Source: a virus
IMG/VR virus record: IMGVR_UViG_3300010354_000458
Coordinates: 1-28,317 of that record
Direction: 5' to 3' (one strand)
Length of the DNA: 28,317 nt
This document shows positions 8,452 to 16,536 of the stretch, in pieces. The translations under genes were made by a program, and so were the position numbers. Each line of letters opens with the position of its first letter. Within the stretch, counting starts at the first letter, position 1. Under the pieces are notes generated by a model that was not told where the DNA came from, made no database searches, and worked only from the letters and a program-made list of their open reading frames with translations.

Positions 8452-9029
8452 TGCCTGATATTGATATTGATTTTCCAGATAGATCATCTGCTCTTAAAAA
8501 TTTTCAACACGTTGCTGCGGCTATTGTTGAAGATCATACTGTTAAAAAACATAACACTGGAATTTATGTTACATCTATACCACATAATCCGTTTACAGGC
8601 ATAAGTACAATCGACTACAAAGAAGCAGAAGATAGAGGTTATTTTAAAATAGACTTTTTAAATGTTAGTGTCTATGAAGGTGTAAGAAATCAAGAACATC
8701 TTAAACAATTAATGGAGACTGAACCGCTATGGGAATTACTTTTGGACGACCAATTCACAAGTCTGTTATTTCATTTGAACGGCCATGGTGCAATTCTGAG
8801 AAAGACCTGCCCTACTTCCGTGGAACAATTAGCTGCCGTCCTAGCTATGATCCGCCCCGGGAAGAGACACCTGATTGGGAAGACATGGACGGAGATAATG
8901 CAGGAGATTTGGATTCCGCCAGAGACTGGTGAATATCATTTCAAAAAATCACATGCTATAGCATATGCACATGTAGTCATAGTACAAATGAATCTTATTT
9001 GCGAGTCGATTAGTTACGAGTACAGTTAA
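8451..9029 (+). CDS. Miniature DnaE-like protein (Pol III alpha motifs)
   Basis: A 192-residue protein that keeps, in order, the signature motifs of the catalytic core of bacterial DNA polymerase III alpha: PDIDIDF (residues 2-8, the two catalytic Asp of DnaE), HNTGIYV (34-40, like the HAAGVVI segment), KIDFL (66-70, like KFDFL with the third Asp), LLFHLNG (105-111, like VFQLES), LAMIRPG (131-137, like LFRPGP) and FKKSHAIAYA (164-173, like FNKSHAAAYA). In E. coli DnaE these span several hundred residues, so most of the palm insertions, fingers and the whole PHP, beta-binding and OB regions are absent. The ATG sits exactly at the first motif. Whether it polymerises DNA is unknown. It is convergent with the next gene (4-base overlap). 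Confidence 0.75.
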   Translation: MPDIDIDFPDRSSALKNFQHVAAAIVEDHTVKKHNTGIYVTSIPHNPFTGISTIDYKEAEDRGYFKIDFLNVSVYEGVRNQEHLKQLMETEPLWELLLDDQFTSLLFHLNGHGAILRKTCPTSVEQLAAVLAMIRPGKRHLIGKTWTEIMQEIWIPPETGEYHFKKSHAIAYAHVVIVQMNLICESISYEYS

Positions 9030-9400
9030 CGAACTTTACGCACTAACTGCACCGATTTTCTCTTAACCCGTTTAATAGTTAAATTCATTAAATTTACTAC
9101 TGGTCCTAAAATAATGTTAGTGTCTTTGCTATTAAAGGTTTTGATAGCATAAGAATAAGGTTGCAGTTGCTGCCTACAAAAAATATTGATAGGAAATTGT
9201 CTATTACTTTCCCACCACCAAGTTTCTCCTATATCTAAAAATATAGTTTTCTCTTCCGGAGTCTTGATAGCATTTAGATCGTAAAAACTAGTTACGTATT
9301 GATCTTGGTTTATTATTATTCCCACATATTCATTTTCGCCATAGGAAATAACACTTATAAAAGGGAATTTTTCTTCTATATTGTCTCTTAATTTTGCCAT
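9026..9400 (-). CDS. Hypothetical protein on the opposite strand
   Basis: A 124-residue protein (MAKLRDNIEEKFPFISVISYGENEYVG...) with a beta-rich first half containing FLDIGETWWWESNRQFPINIF and a basic C-terminus (LTIKRVKRKSVQLVRKVR). Function not recognised. It is the only - strand gene in the left 16 kb. It converges on the DnaE-like gene and is divergent from the virion protein gene with only 26 bases between their starts. No clear ribosome site is visible. Confidence 0.65.
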   Translation of the reverse strand: MAKLRDNIEEKFPFISVISYGENEYVGIIINQDQYVTSFYDLNAIKTPEEKTIFLDIGETWWWESNRQFPINIFCRQQLQPYSYAIKTFNSKDTNIILGPVVNLMNLTIKRVKRKSVQLVRKVR

Positions 9401-9405
9401 AAATA
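9398..9405 (+). promoter_or_regulatory. T4-type late promoter box
   Basis: CATAAATA matches the T4 late promoter box TATAAATA in 7 of 8 positions. It lies 21 bases before the virion protein ATG at 9427, with an AAAGGG ribosome site between, as expected for a late structural gene. Confidence 0.6.
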
Positions 9406-9426
9406 GTAAAAAGGGCCCTGCATCTC

Positions 9427-10527
9427 ATGCAAAAAATTTCAAGTTATTTATATCCAAACAGGATCGAGCTATTAGCTGATTTGGCGGGTTATTCAACGGA
9501 GTTTACTAACGTGTACCAAAGAACTGTCAAGCTATATAACGGCATCGATAATACCATAGAATTTGATATTAAAAATGCTGATCAAAAAAGAATAAATCTT
9601 ACAACATTATCAAATATTGAATTAAATGTAATGGATGCTAGCGGTCAGGCTTTACCTAACAGCCCATATACTGTAACACCATTTAATCAGACAACACTAA
9701 AAGGACTTGCTAGTGTTACAATTCCAGAAGATGATCTAACAGATCTAACAGATCAATTTTTAAAATTTAGTGTAACCGCAGTAAAAGACGGAAAAGACGT
9801 AATGCTATATGGAGACAGTAGATTTGGAGCAACCGGCACTATTGAATTAATCGGTAATGCTATGCCTGTATTTCGAGATCCCAGAATATTTAAAACATTT
9901 ACTGCTGAAATTGATTTAAAAGGTATTCCAACTTATCATTCAAGTGCTATTCCTGCTACATTTTACGAAGCTGTACCAACAGAAGAACTTAGCTTTAGTG
10001 TTTCATTAAAAGGATTTACTGGTAGTGTATGGCTTGAAGCTACTAAACAAAATACAATTAATTTAGAAGCATTTAAAGGCGCACAAATAATTAATTCTAC
10101 TACATTAAGTAATTTTACCGGCATCTGGAGTCCTACAGTTAACGGTTCTACAGATATTCCAGTGGGTGAGTACAAATATTTTAGAATTTCTTATTCAACC
10201 CCATATTCAAACGGTATTGGATCTAGTTATTCTGTAACACTTAATAACGGATCGTACAACGTATCTATTAGAGCAGGCGGCACTGGTTATGCACCAGGAA
10301 GCCAAATTAAAGTTTTAGGTAGTGTTATCGGTGGCGTTGACGGAATCAATGATTTGATCATTACAATTACATCAGTTGATGCAAGTTCAGGAATAGTTCC
10401 GTCTAGCTATGCTATTAGCTCAGTTAATACTATCAGTTGGACTGGAGTAGCAGCCGCAGGATCAGCTACATATATTGTTTCTGGAACTAATATCACCGGA
10501 ACAGTTGACAAAGTAGAGGTAGATTAA
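9427..10527 (+). CDS. Virion structural protein (baseplate or tail-associated)
   Basis: A 366-residue, Ser/Thr/Gly-rich beta protein. The N-terminal 130 residues (TVKLYNGIDNTIEFDIKNAD...) resemble an upper-baseplate/BppU-like beta-sandwich. Near residues 285-310 it has the motif GGTGYAPGSQIKVLGSVIGG, a unit I know from many aquatic T4-like phage structural proteins. No enzyme motif is present. The upstream late-type box supports a virion role. It is inserted between replication genes, so its expression must differ from that of its neighbours. Confidence 0.7.
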   Translation: MQKISSYLYPNRIELLADLAGYSTEFTNVYQRTVKLYNGIDNTIEFDIKNADQKRINLTTLSNIELNVMDASGQALPNSPYTVTPFNQTTLKGLASVTIPEDDLTDLTDQFLKFSVTAVKDGKDVMLYGDSRFGATGTIELIGNAMPVFRDPRIFKTFTAEIDLKGIPTYHSSAIPATFYEAVPTEELSFSVSLKGFTGSVWLEATKQNTINLEAFKGAQIINSTTLSNFTGIWSPTVNGSTDIPVGEYKYFRISYSTPYSNGIGSSYSVTLNNGSYNVSIRAGGTGYAPGSQIKVLGSVIGGVDGINDLIITITSVDASSGIVPSSYAISSVNTISWTGVAAAGSATYIVSGTNITGTVDKVEVD

Positions 10528-10539
10528 GTATTATAAGGC

Positions 10540-11550
10540 ATGAGCCTTATCTCTGACACATTATTATCTCACCTTCCACACAAAAGGAAGAAAACTCCTA
10601 GCGGTTGGATAAGTTTCAATGCTCCCTGTTGCGGAGATAAAAGACAACGTGGCGGGTTCATTATAAATTCAGGTGACGCTGTTTCTTATCATTGTTTTAA
10701 TTGCGGATATAAAGCCAGCTGGCAACCAGGCCGGCAGATAAGTCAAAAATTAAGTAAACTATTAAGGCTACTTAATGTCCCCGATGATATAATCAATCAA
10801 CTTAGACTAGAAGCATTGCGCTTAGATGAAAATTCTACAACAGAAATTCGTAGTGTTATTCCTAAATTTGAAGAACGAGCATTACCAATGGATGCTAAAA
10901 GTCTCGAAGAATGGAGTACTTGGATTGAGCTACAAGGTTGGGAAAATACTGATCAAGACCTAATAAACGCATTTTGTTATTTAAGAAATATTAGACATAT
11001 AGATCCGTACAGCTATCCGTTTTATTGGACTAATAAAATTGGTTTTAAAAATAGGATTATAATTCCGTTTTACAAAGATAATAAAATTGTTGGGTGGACT
11101 GCTAGAGCTACTAATGATGCTAAGCCTAAGTTTATTAGTGAACAACAGCCAGGATATGTGTTTAATTTAGATAGGCAAACTGCTAATAAAGAATTTGTTA
11201 TTGTATGTGAAGGACCGTTTGATGCAATAAGCATTGACGGCTGTGCAGTACTTGGTGCTGAAATTAAAGATAGTCAAAATTGGTTATTAAAACAATTAGG
11301 TAAAGAAATCATATGGGTACCTGACAGAGATCACGAAGGGCCAAGAACAGTTGAACAAGCAATAGAATATGGTTGGTCGGTTAGTATGCCTAATTGGCCT
11401 GAAGGTATTAAAGATATCAATGACGCAGTTGTGAAACTTGGACGGTTATCAACTTTATGGCTAATTACAAGTGCTAAAGAATCTAATTCTCTCAAGATTC
11501 AATTACAGGCAAAAAAATGGTTTAGGAGTAATAATGAAGAAAATAATTAA
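10540..11550 (+). CDS. 61: DNA primase (T4 gp61-like)
   Basis: A 336-residue DnaG-type primase, close to T4 gp61 (342), making RNA primers for lagging-strand synthesis together with the gp41 helicase. The N-terminal zinc-binding site is C30-C31 with C52 and C55 (APCCGDK ... YHCFNCGYK). The TOPRIM catalytic core shows the acidic FVIVCEGPFDAISIDG and WVPDRDHEG segments that bind metal ions. TAAGG lies 7 bases before the start. The helicase gene is three genes downstream. Confidence 0.93.
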   Translation: MSLISDTLLSHLPHKRKKTPSGWISFNAPCCGDKRQRGGFIINSGDAVSYHCFNCGYKASWQPGRQISQKLSKLLRLLNVPDDIINQLRLEALRLDENSTTEIRSVIPKFEERALPMDAKSLEEWSTWIELQGWENTDQDLINAFCYLRNIRHIDPYSYPFYWTNKIGFKNRIIIPFYKDNKIVGWTARATNDAKPKFISEQQPGYVFNLDRQTANKEFVIVCEGPFDAISIDGCAVLGAEIKDSQNWLLKQLGKEIIWVPDRDHEGPRTVEQAIEYGWSVSMPNWPEGIKDINDAVVKLGRLSTLWLITSAKESNSLKIQLQAKKWFRSNNEENN

Positions 11551-11647
11551 TTTTTTGCTGACCCCTTGGCGTCGTTGGCAAGAACATAAAAAATTTAAGA
11601 AACGATTAGAAGAACTTAGAAAACGAGATCCTTTCATATACAAATGA
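11534..11647 (+). CDS. 37-residue basic small protein
   Basis: This short gene has an AGGAG site 5 bases before its ATG. Its product starts MKKIINFLLTPWRRWQEHKK and ends in LRKRDPFIYK: a short hydrophobic start followed by a strongly basic helix. It overlaps the primase end by 17 bases and the carbamoyltransferase start by ATGA, so it is well embedded. I recall similar small proteins ending in DPFIYK in aquatic T4-like phages. The function is unknown; it may be an amphipathic membrane- or nucleic-acid-binding peptide. Confidence 0.75.
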   Translation: MKKIINFLLTPWRRWQEHKKFKKRLEELRKRDPFIYK

Positions 11648-13119
11648 TTACCTGGGGAATATCAGCAAACAGTCACGATGCAGCATTAGCTGTATTCCTT
11701 GACGAAAAACTAGCTTTTGCTAGTCATAGCGAACGTTTTAGTAGAAAAAAGAACGACAAAGATTTATGCAAAGAATTAATTAGCTATGCAAAGGAAAATT
11801 TTTATGGTCTTCCAGATCAAGTTTATTGGTATGAAAATCCGTACTTAAAAACTGTAAGACAATTATATGCAGGACAAGGCTGGAAGTGGTCTGATAACAA
11901 TATTAAAAAATATCTTAAGGACTACGGAATTATTAGTGATATAAAATATAATCAACATCATCATAGCCATGCAGCACTAGGATATCATACTAGCGGTTTT
12001 AGTGATGCCTGTGTTATTGTTATAGATGCTATTGGCGAATTTGAAACTCTTACCGTATGGAAAGGCCAAGGCCTTAAATTAAAAAAGGTCTATAGTAAAT
12101 GGTTCCCAAATAGTATAGGATTGTTCTACAGTGCTATTACACAACGCATTGGTCTTAAACCTTTAGAAGATGAATATATCTTAATGGGTATGGCTGCATA
12201 CGGAGATCCTGATAAATTTTATCCTAAAATGCTACACGATTTTGTTGGCAAATATTACGACTTTTCGTTTGCTAGGAATTTACACAGAGGATGTTTAGAT
12301 TGGGCTCCAGAATTAACTGTACAGGACAGTTTTGACATTGCTGCTACTACACAATTAATATATGAACGATATTTTCAAGAAGTATTAAAGCTAGGAAAAA
12401 AGCTAGTAAATTCTAGTAATCTAGTAGTAATGGGCGGATGTGCATTAAATTGTCTAGGTAACAGAATCACCGGTGAGTACTTTGATAAGACATGGATATA
12501 TCCTAATCCCGGTGATGCTGGTAGTGCAATTGGCGCAGTATTAGCTAAGAAACCTAACTGGCGTGATCATACCGACTGGTCAAATCCTTATTTAGGCTAT
12601 GACATGGGGTATAAAGAAGATAACAGCACTATTGTAAAATATCTACAGACTAATTCTATTTGTGGGCTTGCAAGAGGGCGTGCAGAATTTGGTCCTAGGG
12701 CGTTAGGTAATCGCAGTTTACTAGCAGACCCACGCGGATCTAAAATAAAGGATACAGTAAATGCAATCAAGCAACGACAAGAATTTAGACCCTTTGCTCC
12801 AGCAATTTTGGAAGAGTTGGTTAATGATTACTTTGATATGCCTAACGGCTGGAATAATAGTAGGTATATGCAAGTCATCGCTCGTTGTAAGCATCCTGAC
12901 CTATTTCCTGCTATCGTCCATAGGGACGGTACTAGTCGTGTACAAACTGTACCACAAGACGGATCACCATTTAGGAAATTATTAGAACTTTGGTACAAAG
13001 AAACAGGATGTCCAATGTTATTAAACACTAGCCTTAATATCAAAGGCCAGCCAATGGTTAACGATTTAAATGACGCAAGAGAATTTGAACGGAAATATAA
13101 TGTTGTTGTTTTTACGTAA
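11644..13119 (+). CDS. Carbamoyltransferase (NodU/CmcH family)
   Basis: A 491-residue NodU/CmcH/TobZ-type O-carbamoyltransferase. The family activates carbamoyl phosphate with ATP and transfers the carbamoyl group to a hydroxyl. Seen motifs: HHHSHA (105-110) in the N-terminal Kae1-like domain, VVMGGCALN, the highly conserved GRAEFGPRALGNRSLLADPR, FRPFAPAIL and the C-terminal LLNTSLNIKGQPMV. All expected catalytic segments appear intact, though the family is often slightly longer. Phage members have been linked, as I recall, to carbamoylation of 5-hydroxymethylcytosine in DNA; a sugar or other small molecule is an alternative substrate. It lies between primase and helicase genes. Confidence 0.9.
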   Translation: MITWGISANSHDAALAVFLDEKLAFASHSERFSRKKNDKDLCKELISYAKENFYGLPDQVYWYENPYLKTVRQLYAGQGWKWSDNNIKKYLKDYGIISDIKYNQHHHSHAALGYHTSGFSDACVIVIDAIGEFETLTVWKGQGLKLKKVYSKWFPNSIGLFYSAITQRIGLKPLEDEYILMGMAAYGDPDKFYPKMLHDFVGKYYDFSFARNLHRGCLDWAPELTVQDSFDIAATTQLIYERYFQEVLKLGKKLVNSSNLVVMGGCALNCLGNRITGEYFDKTWIYPNPGDAGSAIGAVLAKKPNWRDHTDWSNPYLGYDMGYKEDNSTIVKYLQTNSICGLARGRAEFGPRALGNRSLLADPRGSKIKDTVNAIKQRQEFRPFAPAILEELVNDYFDMPNGWNNSRYMQVIARCKHPDLFPAIVHRDGTSRVQTVPQDGSPFRKLLELWYKETGCPMLLNTSLNIKGQPMVNDLNDAREFERKYNVVVFT

Positions 13120-13132
13120 AAGATAGTATAAT
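13103..13132 (+). promoter_or_regulatory. Possible promoter before gp41
   Basis: TATAAT (13127-13132) is preceded by a weak TTGTTG (13103-13108, 18-base spacer). The expected start is at about 13139, next to the ATG at 13140, and no ribosome site is seen. This suggests a leaderless or nearly leaderless transcript. Confidence 0.4.
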
Positions 13133-13139
13133 AAACTCT

Positions 13140-14573
13140 ATGACTAAACAAAATGCAGATTATGGTTATGAAATACAAAAGTTATATTTAGAAATGCTTC
13201 TAAATAATGCAGAAACTTTTGTCAGATGCCAAAGTATATTTGATCACACACTATTTGATAGGAAGCTACAAACTGCTGCCAAATACATAAACGACTATGT
13301 AGACACTAATCGTGTTATGCCTACATATGACATGGTTAATGCCAGTACTAACAGTGACTTTAAAAATCCTGGTGATTTACAAGAAAATCATTATGATTGG
13401 CTGTTAAACGAGTTTGAAACATTTATAAGACATAAAGGTCTAGAACGTGCTATTTTAGAGTCAGCAGATTTACTTGAAAAAGGCGAATATGGCCCAGTTG
13501 AAGAGCTAGTTAAAAAAGCTGTTCAAGTTGGTATTAACAAGGACATGGGTACAGATTATTGGAGTGATCCTCGTGGCCGATTGATGAAGATTAAAGATAA
13601 AAATGGTCAAGTATCTACTGGATGGAAATCAGTAGATGACAAGTTATTCGGCGGTATGAACAGAGGAGAACTCAATATTTTTGCTGCTGCTAGTGGTGGC
13701 GGAAAGAGTTTGTTCTTAGCTAACCTAGGAGTAAACTGGGCACTACAAGGGTTGAATGTTATCTACTTGACATTTGAACTTAGTGAAGAGCTAGTGTCGA
13801 TGCGTGTTGATGCAATGGTAACTGGAATACCTACTAGAGAGATTTTTAAAAGCATTGACGATGTTGAAATGAAAGTTAAAATGATTGGCAAAAAATCAGG
13901 CAGCTTTCAAGTCAAGTACATGCCCAGTGGTAAAAATGCCAATGACATTCGTGCTTATCTAAAAGAGTATGAAATCAAACTGGGTAAAAAGCCTGACGTT
14001 CTGTTAGTAGATTATCTAGATCTTATGATGCCTATCAGTAGAAAGATTAGTGCAGAAAACTTGTTTATTAAAGATAAGTTTGTATCAGAAGAATTACGCA
14101 ATTTAGCCATGGAACGTAACTGTATATTTGTTACAGCCAGCCAGTTAAATCGTGGTGCTGTTGAAGAAGTTGAATTTGATCACAGTCATATTTCAGGCGG
14201 ATTGAGTAAAATTCAAACTGCTGATAACGTGTTTGGTATCTTTACTAGCCGTGCTATGCGTGAACGTGGCAGATATCAAATACAATTAATGAAAACTCGT
14301 TCATCAAGTGGTGTTGGACAAAAAATTGACCTTGAATTTAACCTTGATAGTTTACGTATCTCAGATCTTGATGAACAAGAAGGTTATGGTAATAGTTCTA
14401 CTCCTAGTGCAGGAACTAGTTTACTTAACCAAATTAAAAATAGACAAACAGTTGATCCTAATACAGGAGAAATTAATCCTATGACAGGAGCAGCAGTACC
14501 AAAAGTCAAAGCAGAAGTACAGAGTACTAAATTAAGAGAACTGCTTAACAACTTGCCTAATGACGATTTGTAA
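13140..14573 (+). CDS. 41: Replicative DNA helicase (T4 gp41-like)
   Basis: A 477-residue DnaB/RecA-fold hexameric helicase, matching T4 gp41 (475) in length; it unwinds the fork and works with gp61 primase. The N-terminal domain (1-140) is helical. The motor domain has GWKSVDDKLFGGMNRGEL, Walker A AASGGGKSL (183-191), YLTFELSEELVSMR, a Walker B-like VLLVDYLDLM and the DnaB-type TASQLNRGAVEE and SGGLSKIQTADNVFGI motifs. The Pro/Thr-rich C-terminal tail may bind partner proteins. Confidence 0.95.
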   Translation: MTKQNADYGYEIQKLYLEMLLNNAETFVRCQSIFDHTLFDRKLQTAAKYINDYVDTNRVMPTYDMVNASTNSDFKNPGDLQENHYDWLLNEFETFIRHKGLERAILESADLLEKGEYGPVEELVKKAVQVGINKDMGTDYWSDPRGRLMKIKDKNGQVSTGWKSVDDKLFGGMNRGELNIFAAASGGGKSLFLANLGVNWALQGLNVIYLTFELSEELVSMRVDAMVTGIPTREIFKSIDDVEMKVKMIGKKSGSFQVKYMPSGKNANDIRAYLKEYEIKLGKKPDVLLVDYLDLMMPISRKISAENLFIKDKFVSEELRNLAMERNCIFVTASQLNRGAVEEVEFDHSHISGGLSKIQTADNVFGIFTSRAMRERGRYQIQLMKTRSSSGVGQKIDLEFNLDSLRISDLDEQEGYGNSSTPSAGTSLLNQIKNRQTVDPNTGEINPMTGAAVPKVKAEVQSTKLRELLNNLPNDDL

Positions 14574-14580
14574 TAACTTT

Positions 14581-14588
14581 TATAAATA
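14581..14588 (+). promoter_or_regulatory. T4-type late promoter (perfect TATAAATA)
   Basis: TATAAATA at 14581-14588 matches the T4 late box exactly and lies 27 bases before the preferred ATG at 14616. It marks the switch from replication genes to late-type genes. Confidence 0.75.
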
Positions 14589-14615
14589 ACTACGTAGTTT
14601 ATGAAAGGCTATAAC

Positions 14616-15059
14616 ATGGAACTCTATCATGTTAAAAATCTACAAGACCCCCTTACAAAAGTAATTAAAGACGACCCGGTTAGACCGCATATACCTCTAG
14701 AACAACGTATTAACGATGATGCTGAACTGTTGATTCTTAAATCTGGAGATCAAGTACTGGCAGCTACCTGCTGGCAATGGCTCAGCGATGTGCCCAAAGA
14801 TGAACAAGATCTGATTAGGCTGAATAAATCTCACGAAGTAGCAGTTTTCTACACCATCTGGAGTTACAGTCCTGGCGCAGGCGCACAATTGTTACGAGAG
14901 GCAGCTGAATGGATTAAACACGAACATTCATCAGTAAAAACTATAGTTACACTTAGTCCACAAACAGAAATGGCCCGTAAATTTCATTTAAAAAATGGTG
15001 CTAGAATACGCAGGGAAAACCCTACCAGTGTAAATTACGAATACTACCATAAAGAATGA
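14616..15059 (+). CDS. GNAT-like acetyltransferase-related protein
   Basis: A 147-residue protein with features of the GNAT acetyl-CoA fold: a central strand, a GAGAQLLREAAEWI segment in the position of the CoA-binding loop and helix, and TLSPQTEMARKFHLKNGA like the final helix and strand. The ATG at 14616 is chosen because GAAAGG lies 8 bases upstream; the ATG at 14601 has no such site. The protein substrate is unknown. It has its own late promoter, so it may act late in infection or be packaged. Confidence 0.65.
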   Translation: MELYHVKNLQDPLTKVIKDDPVRPHIPLEQRINDDAELLILKSGDQVLAATCWQWLSDVPKDEQDLIRLNKSHEVAVFYTIWSYSPGAGAQLLREAAEWIKHEHSSVKTIVTLSPQTEMARKFHLKNGARIRRENPTSVNYEYYHKE

Positions 15060-15070
15060 TTTTTTGATTT

Positions 15071-15078
15071 GGTAAATA
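15071..15078 (+). promoter_or_regulatory. Weak late-promoter-like box
   Basis: GGTAAATA matches the late box in 6 of 8 positions and lies 6 bases before the ATG at 15085. No ribosome site is visible between. The assignment rests on the pattern seen at neighbouring genes. Confidence 0.35.
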
Positions 15079-15084
15079 CAAATT

Positions 15085-16512
15085 ATGAAAGTCAAAGAGC
15101 TTACAGAACGAACTGGTACATACAAGCCTTACGAAGATCCTAACGCCAAGGGTCCTAATGGGGAAGCATTGTTAGTTGATCTTCGGGGTCGAGTAGGTTA
15201 TTGGAAACAGCAAGGTCGTGCTAGAAATTTCATTGCCTATGACCCTAAGGCTCAACAGTCAACCACAGTAGATCAGCCTGAGCCAGACGCACTAACTGCC
15301 ATGCAGGGAACCCCTATGAGTGATCCAGGCAGTCCCGAAGCACAAAAAGCTCTTACTAGAACTTTACTAAGTTTATTACCGGGCATTGGTACAGCATTAG
15401 ATGTTGAAGATGCTATTGCTGCTGCCAAAAAAGGTGAGTTAGGTGATGCGGCAACAGCCAGTGTGTTTGCCGCATTGGGCCTTATACCCGTTGTTGGTGC
15501 ACCGGGTAGAGCAGCTCTAAAAGCTGCTAAAGAATTTGTTCAAAATACGCCCGGCTTTTTACAAAGAGCCAAAGGCATTAAACCAGCGCCTGCTAGAGTT
15601 GACCCGCCGCTTGATCCAGCACCGGGATCAGTGGCAGCACATAGGGCACAAATTGATAAAGCATATCCACCTCCTGCTACTGGATCCTCTGGTAGAGTTG
15701 AACCTCAATTAGGTAATACTGCTACTACTGGTGCCAACAGATTAGATCCTAGAGTTGACCCGCCGCCCATCAAACCAGAAGCAGATCCAGCAAGAATTGC
15801 CACATTAGCTGGAGTTACTACAGCAGCAGGCACAGCAGGTAAATTAGCCGGCAAGGGCGACGAAGTAAGTGATATAGCTAGAGTAGCTAATGCATCAGAC
15901 ACGACAGCAGATGCTGGCCGAGCCGCTAGAGCTGCTGATGATGTACCTACTGCAACAGTAGCTAAAACAGCTGATGAAGTTCCGGCGGCTGCGAGTGCGG
16001 CCAGAACAGCTGGTAAAGGTGATGATGTAGCAGACGCCAGTCGAGCAACTAACAAAGTAGATGATGCGGCTGCTGCTGGCAAGCGCAGTGATGATATCAA
16101 AGGTGCGGCTCCGGTAGCAGCCGCTGGAGGAAGATTGGCCAGCAAAGCAGACAATGTAGCCGATGCTGGCAAACTTACACGAGCACAACGAGCTGCTATT
16201 GCCGGTGGCGCAGCAGCTGGGGCCGCTGGAATAGGCTATTTGGCCAATAAACCTAATTCAGCAGCTGACTCTACTGGTCAAGCAGCCATGCCCGCAGATA
16301 AACCTAATCTAGACACATTGTCATTTGGTCAGGCATTTGCTCAAGCACGCCGACTGGCAGCACAACAGGGCCGTGCTGGACAGGGTCAATTTACCTGGAG
16401 AGGCAAACAATATCAGACCAACATCGAAGGCGAGCCCTATGTAGCAGCAGACCAACAGATTAAAATTAACGAATCTGATCTGTTGTTTAGAATCAAAAGC
16501 CTTATAAAATAA
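15085..16512 (+). CDS. Ala-rich virion-type protein with pre-toxin-like hydrophobic segment
   Basis: A 475-residue protein in several parts. The N-terminal 70 residues are polar. Residues about 90-150 hold LLSLLPGIGTALDVEDAI and ASVFAALGLIPVVGAPGR, a Gly/Ala hydrophobic hairpin like the pre-toxin segments before toxin domains in polymorphic toxins and in some injected phage proteins. A long Ala/Asp/Lys stretch follows with repeated ADDV/GKGDDVADA-like units and another hydrophobic patch (IAGGAAAGAAGIGYLAN). The end is a small conserved-looking domain (GQFTWRGKQYQTNIEGEPY) and the tail INESDLLFRIKSLIK. No catalytic residues are apparent. It may be an ejected virion protein. Confidence 0.65.
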   Translation: MKVKELTERTGTYKPYEDPNAKGPNGEALLVDLRGRVGYWKQQGRARNFIAYDPKAQQSTTVDQPEPDALTAMQGTPMSDPGSPEAQKALTRTLLSLLPGIGTALDVEDAIAAAKKGELGDAATASVFAALGLIPVVGAPGRAALKAAKEFVQNTPGFLQRAKGIKPAPARVDPPLDPAPGSVAAHRAQIDKAYPPPATGSSGRVEPQLGNTATTGANRLDPRVDPPPIKPEADPARIATLAGVTTAAGTAGKLAGKGDEVSDIARVANASDTTADAGRAARAADDVPTATVAKTADEVPAAASAARTAGKGDDVADASRATNKVDDAAAAGKRSDDIKGAAPVAAAGGRLASKADNVADAGKLTRAQRAAIAGGAAAGAAGIGYLANKPNSAADSTGQAAMPADKPNLDTLSFGQAFAQARRLAAQQGRAGQGQFTWRGKQYQTNIEGEPYVAADQQIKINESDLLFRIKSLIK

Positions 16513-16524
16513 ACAAAAAGCCTA

Positions 16525-16532
16525 ATAAATAA
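16525..16532 (+). promoter_or_regulatory. Late-promoter-like box before 16537 gene
   Basis: AATAAATA (7 of 8 to TATAAATA) lies 4 bases before the ATG at 16537. If it acts as a late promoter the message would be almost leaderless. No ribosome site is seen. Confidence 0.4.
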
Positions 16533-16536
16533 ACAT

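Noticed and set aside
8729-8932. Second open frame inside the DnaE-like gene (67 residues, many Asp, Pro, Trp)
   Set aside because: It lies fully inside a gene with clear family motifs, has no ribosome site and is most easily explained as a shadow frame.
15705-16188. Long open frames opposite the Ala-rich protein gene
   Set aside because: They arise from the Ala/Asp-rich codon pattern on the real strand, have no start signals and give low-complexity Ala/Ser/Leu or Cys/Ser products.
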